Positions 1-10,293 of a DNA stretch of 64,000 bases are shown in pieces. The first letter of the stretch is position 1, and the number at the start of each line of letters is the position of its first letter. The position numbers and the translations under genes are program-made. A model generated the notes under the pieces. It was given only the letters and a program-made list of their open reading frames with translations. It ran no database searches and was not told where the DNA came from. The stretch covers positions 806,001-870,000 of the forward strand of contig NHZP01000006.1 of NCBI GenBank assembly GCA_003313425.1, written 5' to 3'. The stretch is from Pseudopyrenochaeta lycopersici (Eukaryota > Ascomycota > Dothideomycetes > Pleosporales > Pseudopyrenochaetaceae).

Positions 1-3000
1 GCCCGTAGGAGATCTAGCATCCTGTCGCCGGTATATTTACGCTGCTTACCGAGGGAGTTGATAAATGAGTGGTCAAGCTTGGCGAGGAAATTGCGCTTGT
101 GGTCTAATACGTCGTAGGAGAAGTCTTCTAAACGGGCGAGGTAGTCGGATGGAGGATCACGAGGTTCGCGCTCCCAGTGGTCCGAACAGTCACATAGGAA
201 ATTCAGTCTCTTCTCATCAGACCAAAAGAATGGATGATTCATGACCTGTACGGCCGTCGGCCTGTCTTCCGGCCTTGTCTTGAGCATCCATTGGATGAGA
301 TGATAGGGCTCCTCCGAGTCATCGCCAAGACGGAGTTGTTTGAGATTGGCTTTTTCCTTTTTGATGTTGTATTCGCGGATCTGCATCCAGCCCTCATCAT
401 CGTCAAAGGGATGGCAGCCGTTGGTTAGGACATAGAAAAAGACGCAGCCTAGGGAGAAGATGTCCACGGCACGCTTGACGCCCTGCGCAACAGGGTCCGT
501 GGAACTCGAGGAGTCGCGAGAGATGCCTGTTGAGCTACCGTTTGCGATTTCTTTGGGCTGGGTGATAAGCTCAGGTGCCTTCCATCCAACGGTTCCTGCG
601 TTTCCAGTGGTGCCAATCAGGGTGCTAACATTGTCGGGAAGTGTCTTACATAGCCCAAAATCGGATATAACGAGACGAGTGCCTGTCTTGTTCTTTTGGG
701 GATGTGCAATGAGAATGTTCTGCGGCTTGATATCCCGATGTATGATACGGAGGCTGTGTAGATGATTGAGTCCGTTCGCCAATTGATATAGAGCGCGTCG
801 GGCATTCGCGTTGATATCGTTGACCAAGCGCTGTTGGGCGTCCGTAAGCTCCTCTCCAGGCCGGCCATCCCTGTACAGGTCGAAAAGACTAGCTTGGCAG
901 AGTTCGACTGCAATGTACAAAAAGTTCTCGTCCTTTTCGTCGTCGAAGTAGCGAATGACATTGGGGTGTAGGTCACTCTCTTGGAGCAGTTTGACTTCTT
1001 GCTCTGCTAATCCAAAGTACTGGGGCAGCATTCGCTTAACGGCCACCTCACGCTCCTACGCCGGGCGTTAGAGTCAGACTACATATAAAAAAGGTTCAAT
1101 CCTTGGCAAAAAGAGCACTTACGTTCCACTTCCCTTCGAATACAAAGGTACCACCACTTCCGTTACCCAAAAGGCGGTCTTGGTCTATGGTCAACTTGCC
1201 AATACGTTTGATGTTGGAGACATCTTGTATGTCGTCGCCATTCATAGTGACCTCGTCTGGATGTAGACGCGGGCCGACCTCGAGCTGTTTGGCAGCGTCA
1301 ACGATACGGCCAACCTCATCGTCGTCCTTGACCTGATTCCTGTTCAGCTTCCGTCCCCCACGTTTCCCTCTGTGCGTCTTCTTCTTTTTGGGCGTGCCAG
1401 GTCCGACTGCTGGATCCTGCGTGCCATCCTCGGTTACGGCTGCCCCTAGTCGGGGCTCTCCTTTCAAAACTGGGGTTGTGGTTGTTTCCGTGTCATCCTC
1501 GGTTGTAGGGGCCGGATCAGCGGTTGTTGTTCTTGAAAGAGGCGAGAGGTCGTCTTCATCGTCTTCGGGGATATCGAATGTGACCTTCTTCTCTTTTGCG
1601 TCCTGGGGGACGGAAGTGTCGATTGTAGACTCTTGTAGACTCTCTTCTTTGACCGGCTGACGTGGAACGACAACTTGGACGGACGGTGATTGAATCTGCT
1701 TCTCTTCGACAGGCTCGGATTCCGACGGAGGGGCGGCAGGGAGTGGAGCAAAAGGCTCCTTGATTTTGCTGGGTTGGGTCCACCTCGAGAGGTAGCTGGT
1801 CACAATCTCGGTCCCGGCCGGACGTTTGTACGAGGCCAAGCTGGCTATAATGACAAAAGTCAGAAAGGACGCAATCCAGTATCGAGGAAAGGACTTTGAT
1901 TCGATAAAGGTCTGTGGCGGTAGTTGTGGGTCACGGGTGGCCTGCTCTCCGGTTTGGGCTTCCTTTGGGGATGTCTTTGGAGAGTTGGTGCTGGCTTGGG
2001 CGCCGTCTTGGTTTGGGTAGTAGGTGGGGGCAGCAATCGCTCGGAAGCCTGATTGACGGCCATCTGTTACATAGTCGAGGATATGCACACCGACAAGGCT
2101 CTTCTGATCTGGCAGCAAGAATGGAGCATCCCAATCGAGCAGATCATTGTGGGCATAGCACGAGGCTGGCGGGGCGCCCTGGGTGACGTCGGGGTAGTTT
2201 ACTTCGGAAAGAGCATACCAAGCACCAGTGTCAGTGGTGTTGAGCAGAACACGGTTGGCCATGTCCTCGGCGTAGGCTGGGCCAACTGGCTGGGGCAGCA
2301 GCACGAGCGGGGGCTCGGCCGACTCGTCGTGGGTGGGGCGGGCGACGTCGAAGACTCGCGCCACCGGATAGGGCAAGAGCTGCTCGAAGAGGGGCCTCTG
2401 GTACCACTTCGGGCGTTTGTGGTCGTAGGCGATGACGCCATTGTGCCTGCTGTAGACGTAGTGCTTGTCCATGGTCTCGGCGTACTGCAGCTGCAGGTCC
2501 TTGTCGCGGCTGTTTGGGTTCCACTCGGCGTACTTGATTGTGCACAGGTGCTCGTTGGTCTGCTTGTTGTGGATGGTGATGGTGTACTGGGTCTGGCCAA
2601 TGTCGATGATGCCGCGACAGTCGCGCTCGTGCGCGCTGAAGAAGTTTCGCGACTCGGGCGCGCAGCTGTCGTCGTTGGCAAAGGTGCGGCCGGGGGTGAA
2701 GCCCTGCTTGACGACGCCCGAGGCGGCGTCGACGAGCAGCATAAACGTCTTCTTCTCCACGTTCCACACGACGGGCAGGTCCGGGTCGTCGCTGGAGTAG
2801 GGGGCAATGTCGGTGAGCTGCTTGACCGTCAGGCCCAGGCTCTGCAGCACGGGATAGGGCCCCGGGGTGAGGACGTAGAGGGCGCCGTCCTCGCGGGGCT
2901 CGACGATCCAGATGAAGGGCTGGTCCTGCAGGCTGGGGCTGCCCTCGGAGACGTTGTAGATGGTCTCGAGCATGGGCTTGCCGGCCAGCTCCCAGATCTG

Positions 3001-3414
3001 CTTGCCATTGTATCGGTCGCGGGCGTGGATGTGGCCGTCGACGGTCGCCAACAGCACAAAGTCCTCAATCTCCCAATCCTGCAGGGAGCGCGCGCTCGGG
3101 ATGAGGGCTCCCGAGGCTGCGTTCCGGCCAGGATGGGCTCTGACAGCCGTGATGGCTGGAGCAGGAGAGACGTTGGTTGCTACGGCGCGCTTGTCTTTGG
3201 CGACTAGGGGCGCGTGGGACCGACGCCGTTGGACCTCGGCGACGGGCGGGACGGGCGGCGGGGGGAGGGCGGCGGCATTCTCGACGAGAGCGTCGCCGGC
3301 GCCGCCGTCCAGTGGCTGCTGCTGCTGAGCGGCCACCAGGAGCGAGGGAAGGAGCAGGAGGGCGAGGAAGGTGAGCGCCGGGCCAGCGCCAGGCGGCCGG
3401 CGCGGACGCGGCAT
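1..3414 (-). CDS. IRE1: IRE1 unfolded-protein-response kinase/endoribonuclease (3' end missing)
   Basis: ER-membrane sensor of unfolded proteins that cuts HAC1/XBP1-type mRNA to start the unfolded protein response. Exon 1 (3414-1123) encodes a signal peptide (about residues 1-29), a beta-propeller-like luminal domain, one membrane segment (about 512-529), an acidic/Ser-Thr-rich linker with a basic cluster (about 675-689) and the kinase glycine loop (GNGSGGTF). A 67-bp intron (1056-1122, GTAAGT...TAG) leads to exon 2 (1055-1), which carries the kinase lysine (VAVKRM), HRDIKPQN, DFG and the start of the KEN RNase domain (KYTGDRMLDLL). At least 1,115 residues are present; the last part of the RNase domain lies beyond base 1. 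The start ATG is followed directly by a convincing signal peptide. Identity is firm from domain order. Confidence 0.96.
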
Positions 3415-4443
3415 TGCGGACGGGGTCGTGGTCTAGCGATGGGCCTGGGGCAGGCGGGGCGGGTGAGGAAGATGAAGCATCAGCGGGAGGGCGATGGAGA
3501 GGAACAGAGAGGACGCACAACCGGCCACTGCTGGTGATTTTGTCCTCGATATTAACGGGCGGGGGTCGCAGCTGAACGTGCGCCGTCCTGGCTCCCGCCG
3601 TCTGCAACTCGTCAGCCGTCCCCGTCGACTAAACCGCATTTCGACACGCTCGCCTGGCTCCCTTATTTTAGCACCACCTTGGCCCGCCCCCCTCGCAACC
3701 AGCCCTTACTGGCTGGCCCACTACACATACTCGTCCCCCAAAGTCCGTGGCCCATCCAAAACACTCCCTCTTGCACAATCACACGGCCATTCTTGACTAT
3801 TCGTGTTTACTTTCGCCTACTACCCCAGAGCGCGTGTGCCCTGATCCTGCCACTCCATCAAACCATCTCGGCCTACCTGCTGAGCCTCCCAACATGAAAC
3901 ATAGACGATGGGGTTGAATGCAAGGCCAAAACCTAGTCTTGAAACCGCGGCCAGCTTGTAACACTTCGAAAAGGCATCATACTTTGTTGACCCCTCCCCA
4001 GTCTTACTTTTGCACCCCACAATCTACCCATTGAAGTCCGTTCTCGCCCTTTCCACAACACGCCGTGCACACTTGGACTTGGACTTTGGACATCACCAGA
4101 CAGACACGCCATCGGAAAAAGCATCCAGTGCACATCCAACTCCGATGCTAGTAGCCACACTCATGCAGGGAGACGGAACCAGTCGTCCCTGGCTAGCATC
4201 TGCTTGCCCAGCTAAGCCACGACTACACGCGCTGGGGGGCCGCCTTCCTACAAAACTACCTCGTCTTTGTCTTGAACTGCATTGATATCTTTTTTGGTGA
4301 TATACACTCTATCTAATGCTGTATTCGCTGCAGCCTCAGGCCTACTTGAGCAACTCGTACCACATCCATCACTGGCATAGTCCCACCACGGCTATTGGCC
4401 CTTGGCCACTTCTGGCTGCAGCTTGAGTGCAATACGTCTACTT
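3415..4443. other. Intergenic: IRE1 upstream / CCT2 downstream
   Basis: About 1 kb between two genes on the minus strand. The part next to IRE1 is GC-rich and then strongly C/T-rich (about 3640-3870 on the plus strand), as in fungal promoters. No coding signal, RNA gene or repeat was recognised. Confidence 0.6.
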
Positions 4444-6217
4444 TTACATGCGATCCCGCCGTCGTGGTGCACTGCGGATAATATTGTCTACCCGAAGCAA
4501 TAACTGTCACGTTTTAGTCGTCTTTCTAGAATTCGAGTGCCGGGGCTGGAAGAAACTCACCTCTGCAGCCTCAGAAGCTGATGAGACAACCGCGCGCTTC
4601 AACTTGTAGCTCTCAATGACGCCGAGTTCCCGCATGTCCGCAATGCCGCCGCCAGGGGATAAGAGATCCAGCCCAGAGCTGGTCAGACCCGAATACACGG
4701 CTTTCCGGAGTCGCGTGACAAGATCGCTTGAGTCGAAGCCCGCGTTGTCGGCCAGGATGGTGGGTAGTTGTTGAAGCGCCTTTGAGAACGACTCGACAGC
4801 GATTGCCTTCTTGCCTGCTACGTTCTGCGCCGCCTCTGCGACGGCCTTGGCCATGTTCATCTCGGCGCACCCGCCACCCAGGGTCGTCCTTGGCTCCTTG
4901 ACGGTTTGTGACAGCACAGCAAGAGCATCGTGCAACGACCGCTCAGCCTCGTCTAGAAGCTGCTCGGTCGCGCCACGGAGCACAATGGTGCATGCCCGGC
5001 CAGCCTTGACGCCCGAGAACCGGATTAGAGTATCCTCTCCTATAATCACCTCCTCGATAAGATCGCACTGGCCGAGCTTGACGTTCTCCGGGTGATCAAA
5101 CGTCGACGTGATCTCTCCTCCCGTGACAAGCGCCAAGCGCTCAACGCCGTCAAAGTCGGCATGCTCGATCGAGCAGATGCCAGCGTCCGCGAACAGCTGT
5201 TCCGGCCAGTTGTAGATTAGCTGCCGATTGACAAAGCAGTTGATACCGTGCGCCTTGATGCGCTCAACCTTGGCCTTCATCTTTTCTCGCTCTGCCTTCT
5301 CCAGGTCGGCGAGCTTGCCCGTCGAGTCTACCTTGACGCGTGCACCGAAGATCTTGATCTTGTCTGTATCCATGGCTGTGTTTGCCACGAGAATCTTGGC
5401 GTTCTCTATCCGCTTGGGCTGGTTCACGCCGAACTTCTTGTCCAAAATGAAACCCTCGTCCAAATATGAATCCTTCAACTTGCCTCCTGCCTTCTTGATG
5501 ATCTGAATGTGTGTGAGGTCGGTCGAGCCTCCGAGCTTGAGCACGGCATCTACGGCCAGCTTTGCGAACTGTTGTCGGTCCTGGCTGAGCACCTTGGAGC
5601 TAAGTGTGGTCCGGGCGATGGCCTCGAGATCCTTGCGGAAGGCTTGCTCATCTTTGCTGTGGTCGACGGCGATCTTCTCCAGCGCCTTGAGAGCAGCAAC
5701 GCTCGCTATCCTGTAGCCTTCGATGATGGTCTGGGGGTGTATTTTCTGGTCTACGAGCTTTTCGGCCTCTCGAAGCAGCTCGGCGGCAAGCACCGTGACC
5801 GAGGTGGTTCCGTCGCCGACCTCGTCGTCTTGGACTTTGGATATGTTGACTAGGACCTTGGCGGCGGCGTTGTCGAGGGCAATGGCTTTCAGGATGGTGG
5901 CACCGTCGTTTGTGACCATGATCTCGCCCGTGGAGCTGTGCAAGAGCATGAGACTCAGCGGCAGACGGGCAGTGGGGGAGGGGGAGGGGGAGGGAGAGCA
6001 TACGCAGACTGTAATATCTTGTCCATTCCCTTGGGGCCCAGCGTGCTCTTGACGAGATCGCCGACGGCAATAGCGCCCACAAAGGCGGAAAGACGCGCAT
6101 TCTCGCCCTTCTCTTCCGTCACGTCGTCGGCGAAGATCTGGGTGGGGTTGTTGTACGACTGTGCCTGTGTTAGCACCGTGCTGCTGAGACAGTGTGGCCC
6201 AGTAGACGGCATACCAT
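4444..6217 (-). CDS. CCT2: T-complex protein 1 subunit beta (CCT2)
   Basis: Beta subunit of the eight-membered cytosolic CCT/TRiC chaperonin, which folds actin, tubulin and WD40 proteins. Four coding exons: 6217-6215 (only the ATG), 6164-6004, 5935-4561 and 4503-4444, giving 532 residues, the normal family length. Introns are 6165-6214, 5936-6003 and 4504-4560. The spliced protein starts [12 protein letters not shown], contains the CCT-beta N-terminus ([11 protein letters not shown]), the ATPase motif GDGTTS and the beta-specific block [13 protein letters not shown], and ends [19 protein letters not shown]. The acceptor after the ATG could also be the AG six bases further on, removing Ala-Gln without changing frame. 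Head-to-head with SAD1, 227 bp between start codons. Subunit assignment is firm. Confidence 0.95.
5974..5994 (+). other. G-quadruplex-capable G-run in CCT2 intron 2
   Basis: Four runs of 3-5 G separated by single A on the plus strand, lying inside the 68-bp intron 5936-6003 of CCT2. On the transcribed message the same stretch is a C-rich pyrimidine tract. Confidence 0.6.
6165..6214 (-). other. Intron directly after the CCT2 start codon
   Basis: GTATGC donor immediately follows ATG (6217-6215); acceptor ACACAG. The first coding exon therefore contributes only the initiator Met. Unspliced RNA would read 15 codons and stop. Confidence 0.85.
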
Positions 6218-6444
6218 GTTGCAAACCAGCCGGAAACAAGCAAGGAGGGGTATCTCAGAAGGTGTGGGGTTGCGAGCTGTGGCCTGGACGCGACACTTTT
6301 TTTCAGAGTTGCCCGCGACGCCGTGTTTGCCCTGTTTGCGCGAGGCGCTCCGGCCAAACGTAGCGCCGACGCCGCCCATGTTTTGCTGCCCCCCAACATG
6401 GGACGCCCGCCGTCGAGCAATCCGCTGGACGAGCCACCTGCGCC

Positions 6445-8073
6445 ATGTCGAAGCGACACGCCCTCGAGCCCCTCGAAGAAGTGCTCGACGCGCCCTCACC
6501 AGCCCCGAAGCGCGCGCGAGTCGACGAGGACGACGACATGGACGGCCCGCAGGCAAACGGCGCAGCCAGCAATGGCCGCCTCATGTCTCCCCGGCCACTG
6601 GAAGGCGCCCAAGACGACGACGAGCCCGCAATTGCTGCGCCCAGACGGCAGACGGCGCCCGAGGCCGGATACACCGACCTCTATCTCGACACAATCGACC
6701 GCAAGGTCCTCGACTTCGACTTTGAGAAGCTCTGCTCCGTCACCCTCTCCAACATCAACGTCTACGCCTGCCTCGTATGCGGCAAATACTACCAGGGCCG
6801 AGGGCCCAAGTCGCAGGCATACTTCCACGCCCTGGAACAAGGCCACCATGTCTACGTCAACATGGAGACTAAGAAGGTCTTTGTGCTCCCAGAAGGCTAC
6901 GAGGTCAAGAGCAAGTCGCTGGACGACATCAAGTTCGTCGTAGACCCGCGCATGAGCAAGGCCGAGGTTGCCCGCCTGGACAAGGACCCCAAGGTCTCGT
7001 GGGACCTCTCGAATCGGGAATACATACCAGGCTTCGTGGGCATGAACAACATCAAGGCCAACGACTACTTCAACGTCGTTATACAAGCCCTTGCCCATGT
7101 TGCGCCGTTGCGGAACTACTTCATGCTCGAGGATCTTGCAAGCCGGCCGCAGCTGGCCCAACGATTCAGCACATTGGTCCGCAAGATATGGAACCCGCGC
7201 GCCTTTAAAACCCATGTCTCGCCGCACGAACTGCTCCAAGAGATTGCATTGCGCTCATCAAAACGCTTCACTTTGAGCGATCAATCAGACCCAGTAGACT
7301 TTCTTTCCTGGTTCCTCAACAACCTGCATCTGGCAGTAGGCGGCGCAAAGACAAAATCAAACTCCAGCATTATCCAAAAAGTCTTCCAGGGCACACTGAA
7401 GATCGAATCGCAAGAAATCACAGCCCGTGCCGATGCCGGTGACCGCTTGCGCTTCGAGGACGCCGCCGTCAAAACCGATGTTTCCAAATTCCTCGTCCTT
7501 ACCCTCGACCTTCCCGCCGCGCCTTTGTTCCAAGACGCCCTCGAAAAAAACATCATCCCGCAAGTCCCCCTGGTGAACATCCTAAGCAAGTACAACGGCG
7601 TCACACCGCAAGAAAAGAGCAAAAACCGCGTCCGATACCGTCTGCTACATCCTTTACCACCCTACCTTCTCTTCAACATCAAGCGCTTTTCCGTGAACAA
7701 ATTCGTCTCTGAGCGGAATCCTACCATTGTAACCTTCCCCGTACATAGCCTCGATATGTCGCCCTACGTCGAGCCGAACCCCAGAGAATACCCTCCAGGT
7801 GAGCCAATATGGTACGACCTCGTAGCGAACATCACGCACGAGGCAGTCAAGAAGAAGGACGACAGCGTAGAAGGGGAACAGGAGAGTAAGGTATGGAGAG
7901 TGCAGGTCAAAGATCGAAGTAGAGAGGAGTGGTATGGCATTCAGGACTTGTATGTCGAAAAGGAGCGGGCCGAGACGCTCTTTACCAAGGAGGCGTACAT
8001 CATGGTCTGGGAGAGACGCAGAGGGCAACAGCCCGCATCCGCTACAAATGGTAAAGGAAAGAGCAGAGCCTAG
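6445..8073 (+). CDS. SAD1: SAD1/USP39-type U4/U6.U5 tri-snRNP protein
   Basis: Pre-mRNA splicing factor needed to form and keep the tri-snRNP; a deubiquitinase fold that has lost activity. Single exon, 542 residues. A basic/acidic N-terminus is followed by a UBP-type zinc finger (around ACLVCGKYY and the HALEQGHH region) and a USP fold ([14 protein letters not shown] onward to IMVWERR). At the site where active USPs have the catalytic Cys (NTCY) this protein has ANDY, so the nucleophile is replaced by Asp, as is known for USP39/Sad1. Shares a short promoter region with CCT2 and ends 321 bp from the convergent gene at 8395. Confidence 0.94.
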   Translation: MSKRHALEPLEEVLDAPSPAPKRARVDEDDDMDGPQANGAASNGRLMSPRPLEGAQDDDEPAIAAPRRQTAPEAGYTDLYLDTIDRKVLDFDFEKLCSVTLSNINVYACLVCGKYYQGRGPKSQAYFHALEQGHHVYVNMETKKVFVLPEGYEVKSKSLDDIKFVVDPRMSKAEVARLDKDPKVSWDLSNREYIPGFVGMNNIKANDYFNVVIQALAHVAPLRNYFMLEDLASRPQLAQRFSTLVRKIWNPRAFKTHVSPHELLQEIALRSSKRFTLSDQSDPVDFLSWFLNNLHLAVGGAKTKSNSSIIQKVFQGTLKIESQEITARADAGDRLRFEDAAVKTDVSKFLVLTLDLPAAPLFQDALEKNIIPQVPLVNILSKYNGVTPQEKSKNRVRYRLLHPLPPYLLFNIKRFSVNKFVSERNPTIVTFPVHSLDMSPYVEPNPREYPPGEPIWYDLVANITHEAVKKKDDSVEGEQESKVWRVQVKDRSREEWYGIQDLYVEKERAETLFTKEAYIMVWERRRGQQPASATNGKGKSRA

Positions 8074-8394
8074 ATCGGCATACATGGAGAATGGTTTGCA
8101 TAGTCTGTATATTAGTTTGCGGCGCTTGGGAGATACCTCAGTCGTCAGAGACACGGCTTCACAATAAGATTCCGGCGTAATCGCGTCGTTTGGCGCAAAG
8201 CGCACCCATTCCATGTCCATACTATGATCGACGTTGTACCTGATTGGATTTGTCAAAGTGAAGTGCATGATGAGACGAGGCCGAGGACAATACAAGATTT
8301 AAAACTTGCAAAGGCGCCTGACTGAACAGGGGCGGAAAACCCTTCAAGGGGTATTGCATATCTCAACTTCTAAGCTCACCTGTGATTCGTATTT
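8074..8394. other. Intergenic between convergent 3' ends
   Basis: 321 bp between the stop codons of SAD1 (plus) and the glycosyltransferase-like gene (minus). It should hold both 3' UTRs; nothing else seen. Confidence 0.6.
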
Positions 8395-10293
8395 CTACCA
8401 CATGATCCCTTTCCAGTCAAATGCACCATCGATATTCCTCCACCTCTTCTCCCCAATCGCTTGATCCCATCCCATCATCACCGCCAACAACCGACAGGCC
8501 ACGCTTGACACCGTACACACCATTGAGTCGGCCTTGCCCAGCACAGCCAGATCCATCAAATAAGCCCGGCCCACAAGTTCTCTGAGCTTCATCGCCTCCT
8601 CCGGCACATTGTCGCTGTTCAATTTCTTCATGTCGATAGCGTTTCCCACGGGCTGTCCGAGCGAGAAGAAGACATCGCGGTAGAATCCACCTTCCCAGCC
8701 AGTGATCTCGTCGATCCAGTTATTCTTCTTGTTTTGGTTCTGCGCAGCTTCAAGGGCCGCCTTGGTAGCGAGCACAATGCGATCTTGCGCTCTCACACTA
8801 TTGAGACCGATTTCATGAGACTCATAAACAAGGGGATCATCGGAGGCGAGGACCATGACCGAGGAAGAGTGGCGGGCGAGGTGTGCTTTGATTTGCTCAG
8901 GGGTGCGTTTGTGTTTCGAACCACCCTCGATAATGTCAATGTAAAGATCGCGCGCTGTGTTCATGTAGCGGTCGAGTGGTATGTAGTCTTTTTGGTATTG
9001 GTATTCCATTGGGTGCTTGTCGCCGTGGCGTACATGGAGACCGATACTGAGACCACCTTCTTCCTTGATATGGCCATAGAGTTCGAGTGCGCGCTTGCCC
9101 ACATAGGTTGAATCGTCGGTGCGGAGTTTGAATAGTGCCTCGTAGCCTGTACGTAAGAGGGCGAATATTTTATGCTGACGCTGGACACGCATCTTCGTGG
9201 CATCCTCCCACTCATCGGCGAAGGCATGACCGAAGGCTGACTTGACAGTAGCACCAGAGACTACAATGTGTCGAGCAGTATGGGGGCAAGGGACCATATG
9301 CGTCTTTGAGGGCGGAAGACATCCAGCAGAAGGCGGTGGCTGAAAATAAGATTTGTATTTACCATATGGCCTGGCGGCAATTAGCATACACATCCTCAAT
9401 ACCAAGTAGTGCATAATGGAGACATACCATCGAGTATCATCGATGAAGAAAGTTCGGTTCTCGGCTTTTGCCAACCCGTACGACATCCACATACGCATCA
9501 ACGTGTTGCCAAAACCTGCGTCTTCGGTTTCCATGACATATGTCAAGGTCCTATCACAGACTTTCAATCCGGCAGTAGAAAGTCCATCTGCGATACTCTC
9601 ATCCTCTACAAATCCTTTTGGTCGTCCTGCCGCTTTGTTTGGTGGCAATAGCCCCTGTTCTTCCGCCTCTTGGACGTCGATAAAATACTGGTCTTGCTGG
9701 TAATAGTTGAGCATCCGCTTGGCGAAGCCTGCTGTAGCCTTTGCTTCTTGGCGGAGTTCCTTCGACACTTCCATTGATTGATGGCAGATCTCGCGGTACT
9801 GTGTCGGCCGCAATGGGAATTCATAGTTTGCAGGTATTGATATAGTCCACCTCATTTTCCCCGCTACGTCTTGAACTGCAACAGCAGAAGGTTCTTGCGG
9901 TAGACGGCTGCCTCCTACCATCTCCCACTCCTCGCCATCTTCTTCATAACTGACAGCTTGTTGCGAGTTGGTGTAGAGTTGGCGTAGAACAAGCCACAAC
10001 AGCAAAGCCGCTCCACAGCAGCCGATGAGGATACGCTTCACCAGCCTCGAATGGCTTGGTTGTGGCTGCTTCTTTCCATGACGAGGAATCAAGGATGGGA
10101 GGCTCGGCGATGGCGGAGGCGAGCGTGATAACAGTCCGCGGCGGGATGCTACGGTGGGCGACAGGAATGCGCCGGAAGTGGCGGACTGTACTGGTGGACT
10201 CAACTGCGAATAGGAAGCCGTCGACTGGATAGACAGGTTCGGATTCCGTCTAGCATGCATATTCGAGAGCTTCTTGGTCGCTTGGTTGAGCAT
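8395..10293 (-). CDS. Type II membrane fucosyltransferase-like protein
   Basis: Probable Golgi glycosyltransferase. The N-terminal 85 residues are Ser/Pro-rich and basic, then one membrane segment (about 88-105) and a large lumenal domain: type II topology. Motifs such as DAGFGNTLMRMW and GLHVRHGDKH resemble nucleotide-sugar-binding elements of the GT23/NodZ/O-fucosyltransferase superfamily, where the Arg of HxR contacts GDP-fucose; the usual HVRRTDK is HVRHGDK here. A 57-bp intron (9371-9427, GTATGT...CAG) has no stop and keeps frame, so a naive frame reads through it; splicing joins TG|G to give DDTRWPYGKY and a protein of 613 residues. Substrate and sugar donor are inferred from weak motif likeness only. 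Confidence 0.75.
   Translation of the reverse strand: MLNQATKKLSNMHARRNPNLSIQSTASYSQLSPPVQSATSGAFLSPTVASRRGLLSRSPPPSPSLPSLIPRHGKKQPQPSHSRLVKRILIGCCGAALLLWLVLRQLYTNSQQAVSYEEDGEEWEMVGGSRLPQEPSAVAVQDVAGKMRWTISIPANYEFPLRPTQYREICHQSMEVSKELRQEAKATAGFAKRMLNYYQQDQYFIDVQEAEEQGLLPPNKAAGRPKGFVEDESIADGLSTAGLKVCDRTLTYVMETEDAGFGNTLMRMWMSYGLAKAENRTFFIDDTRWYVSIMHYLVLRMCMLIAARPYGKYKSYFQPPPSAGCLPPSKTHMVPCPHTARHIVVSGATVKSAFGHAFADEWEDATKMRVQRQHKIFALLRTGYEALFKLRTDDSTYVGKRALELYGHIKEEGGLSIGLHVRHGDKHPMEYQYQKDYIPLDRYMNTARDLYIDIIEGGSKHKRTPEQIKAHLARHSSSVMVLASDDPLVYESHEIGLNSVRAQDRIVLATKAALEAAQNQNKKNNWIDEITGWEGGFYRDVFFSLGQPVGNAIDMKKLNSDNVPEEAMKLRELVGRAYLMDLAVLGKADSMVCTVSSVACRLLAVMMGWDQAIGEKRWRNIDGAFDWKGIMW

Noticed and set aside
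2053..3207. 384-codon open frame antisense to IRE1
   Set aside because: It lies fully inside IRE1's luminal-domain exon, has Val/Gly/Asp-biased composition typical of an antisense shadow and matches no family.
6496..7239. 247-codon frame antisense to SAD1
   Set aside because: Complement of a conserved coding exon; Val/Leu-rich shadow with no domain.
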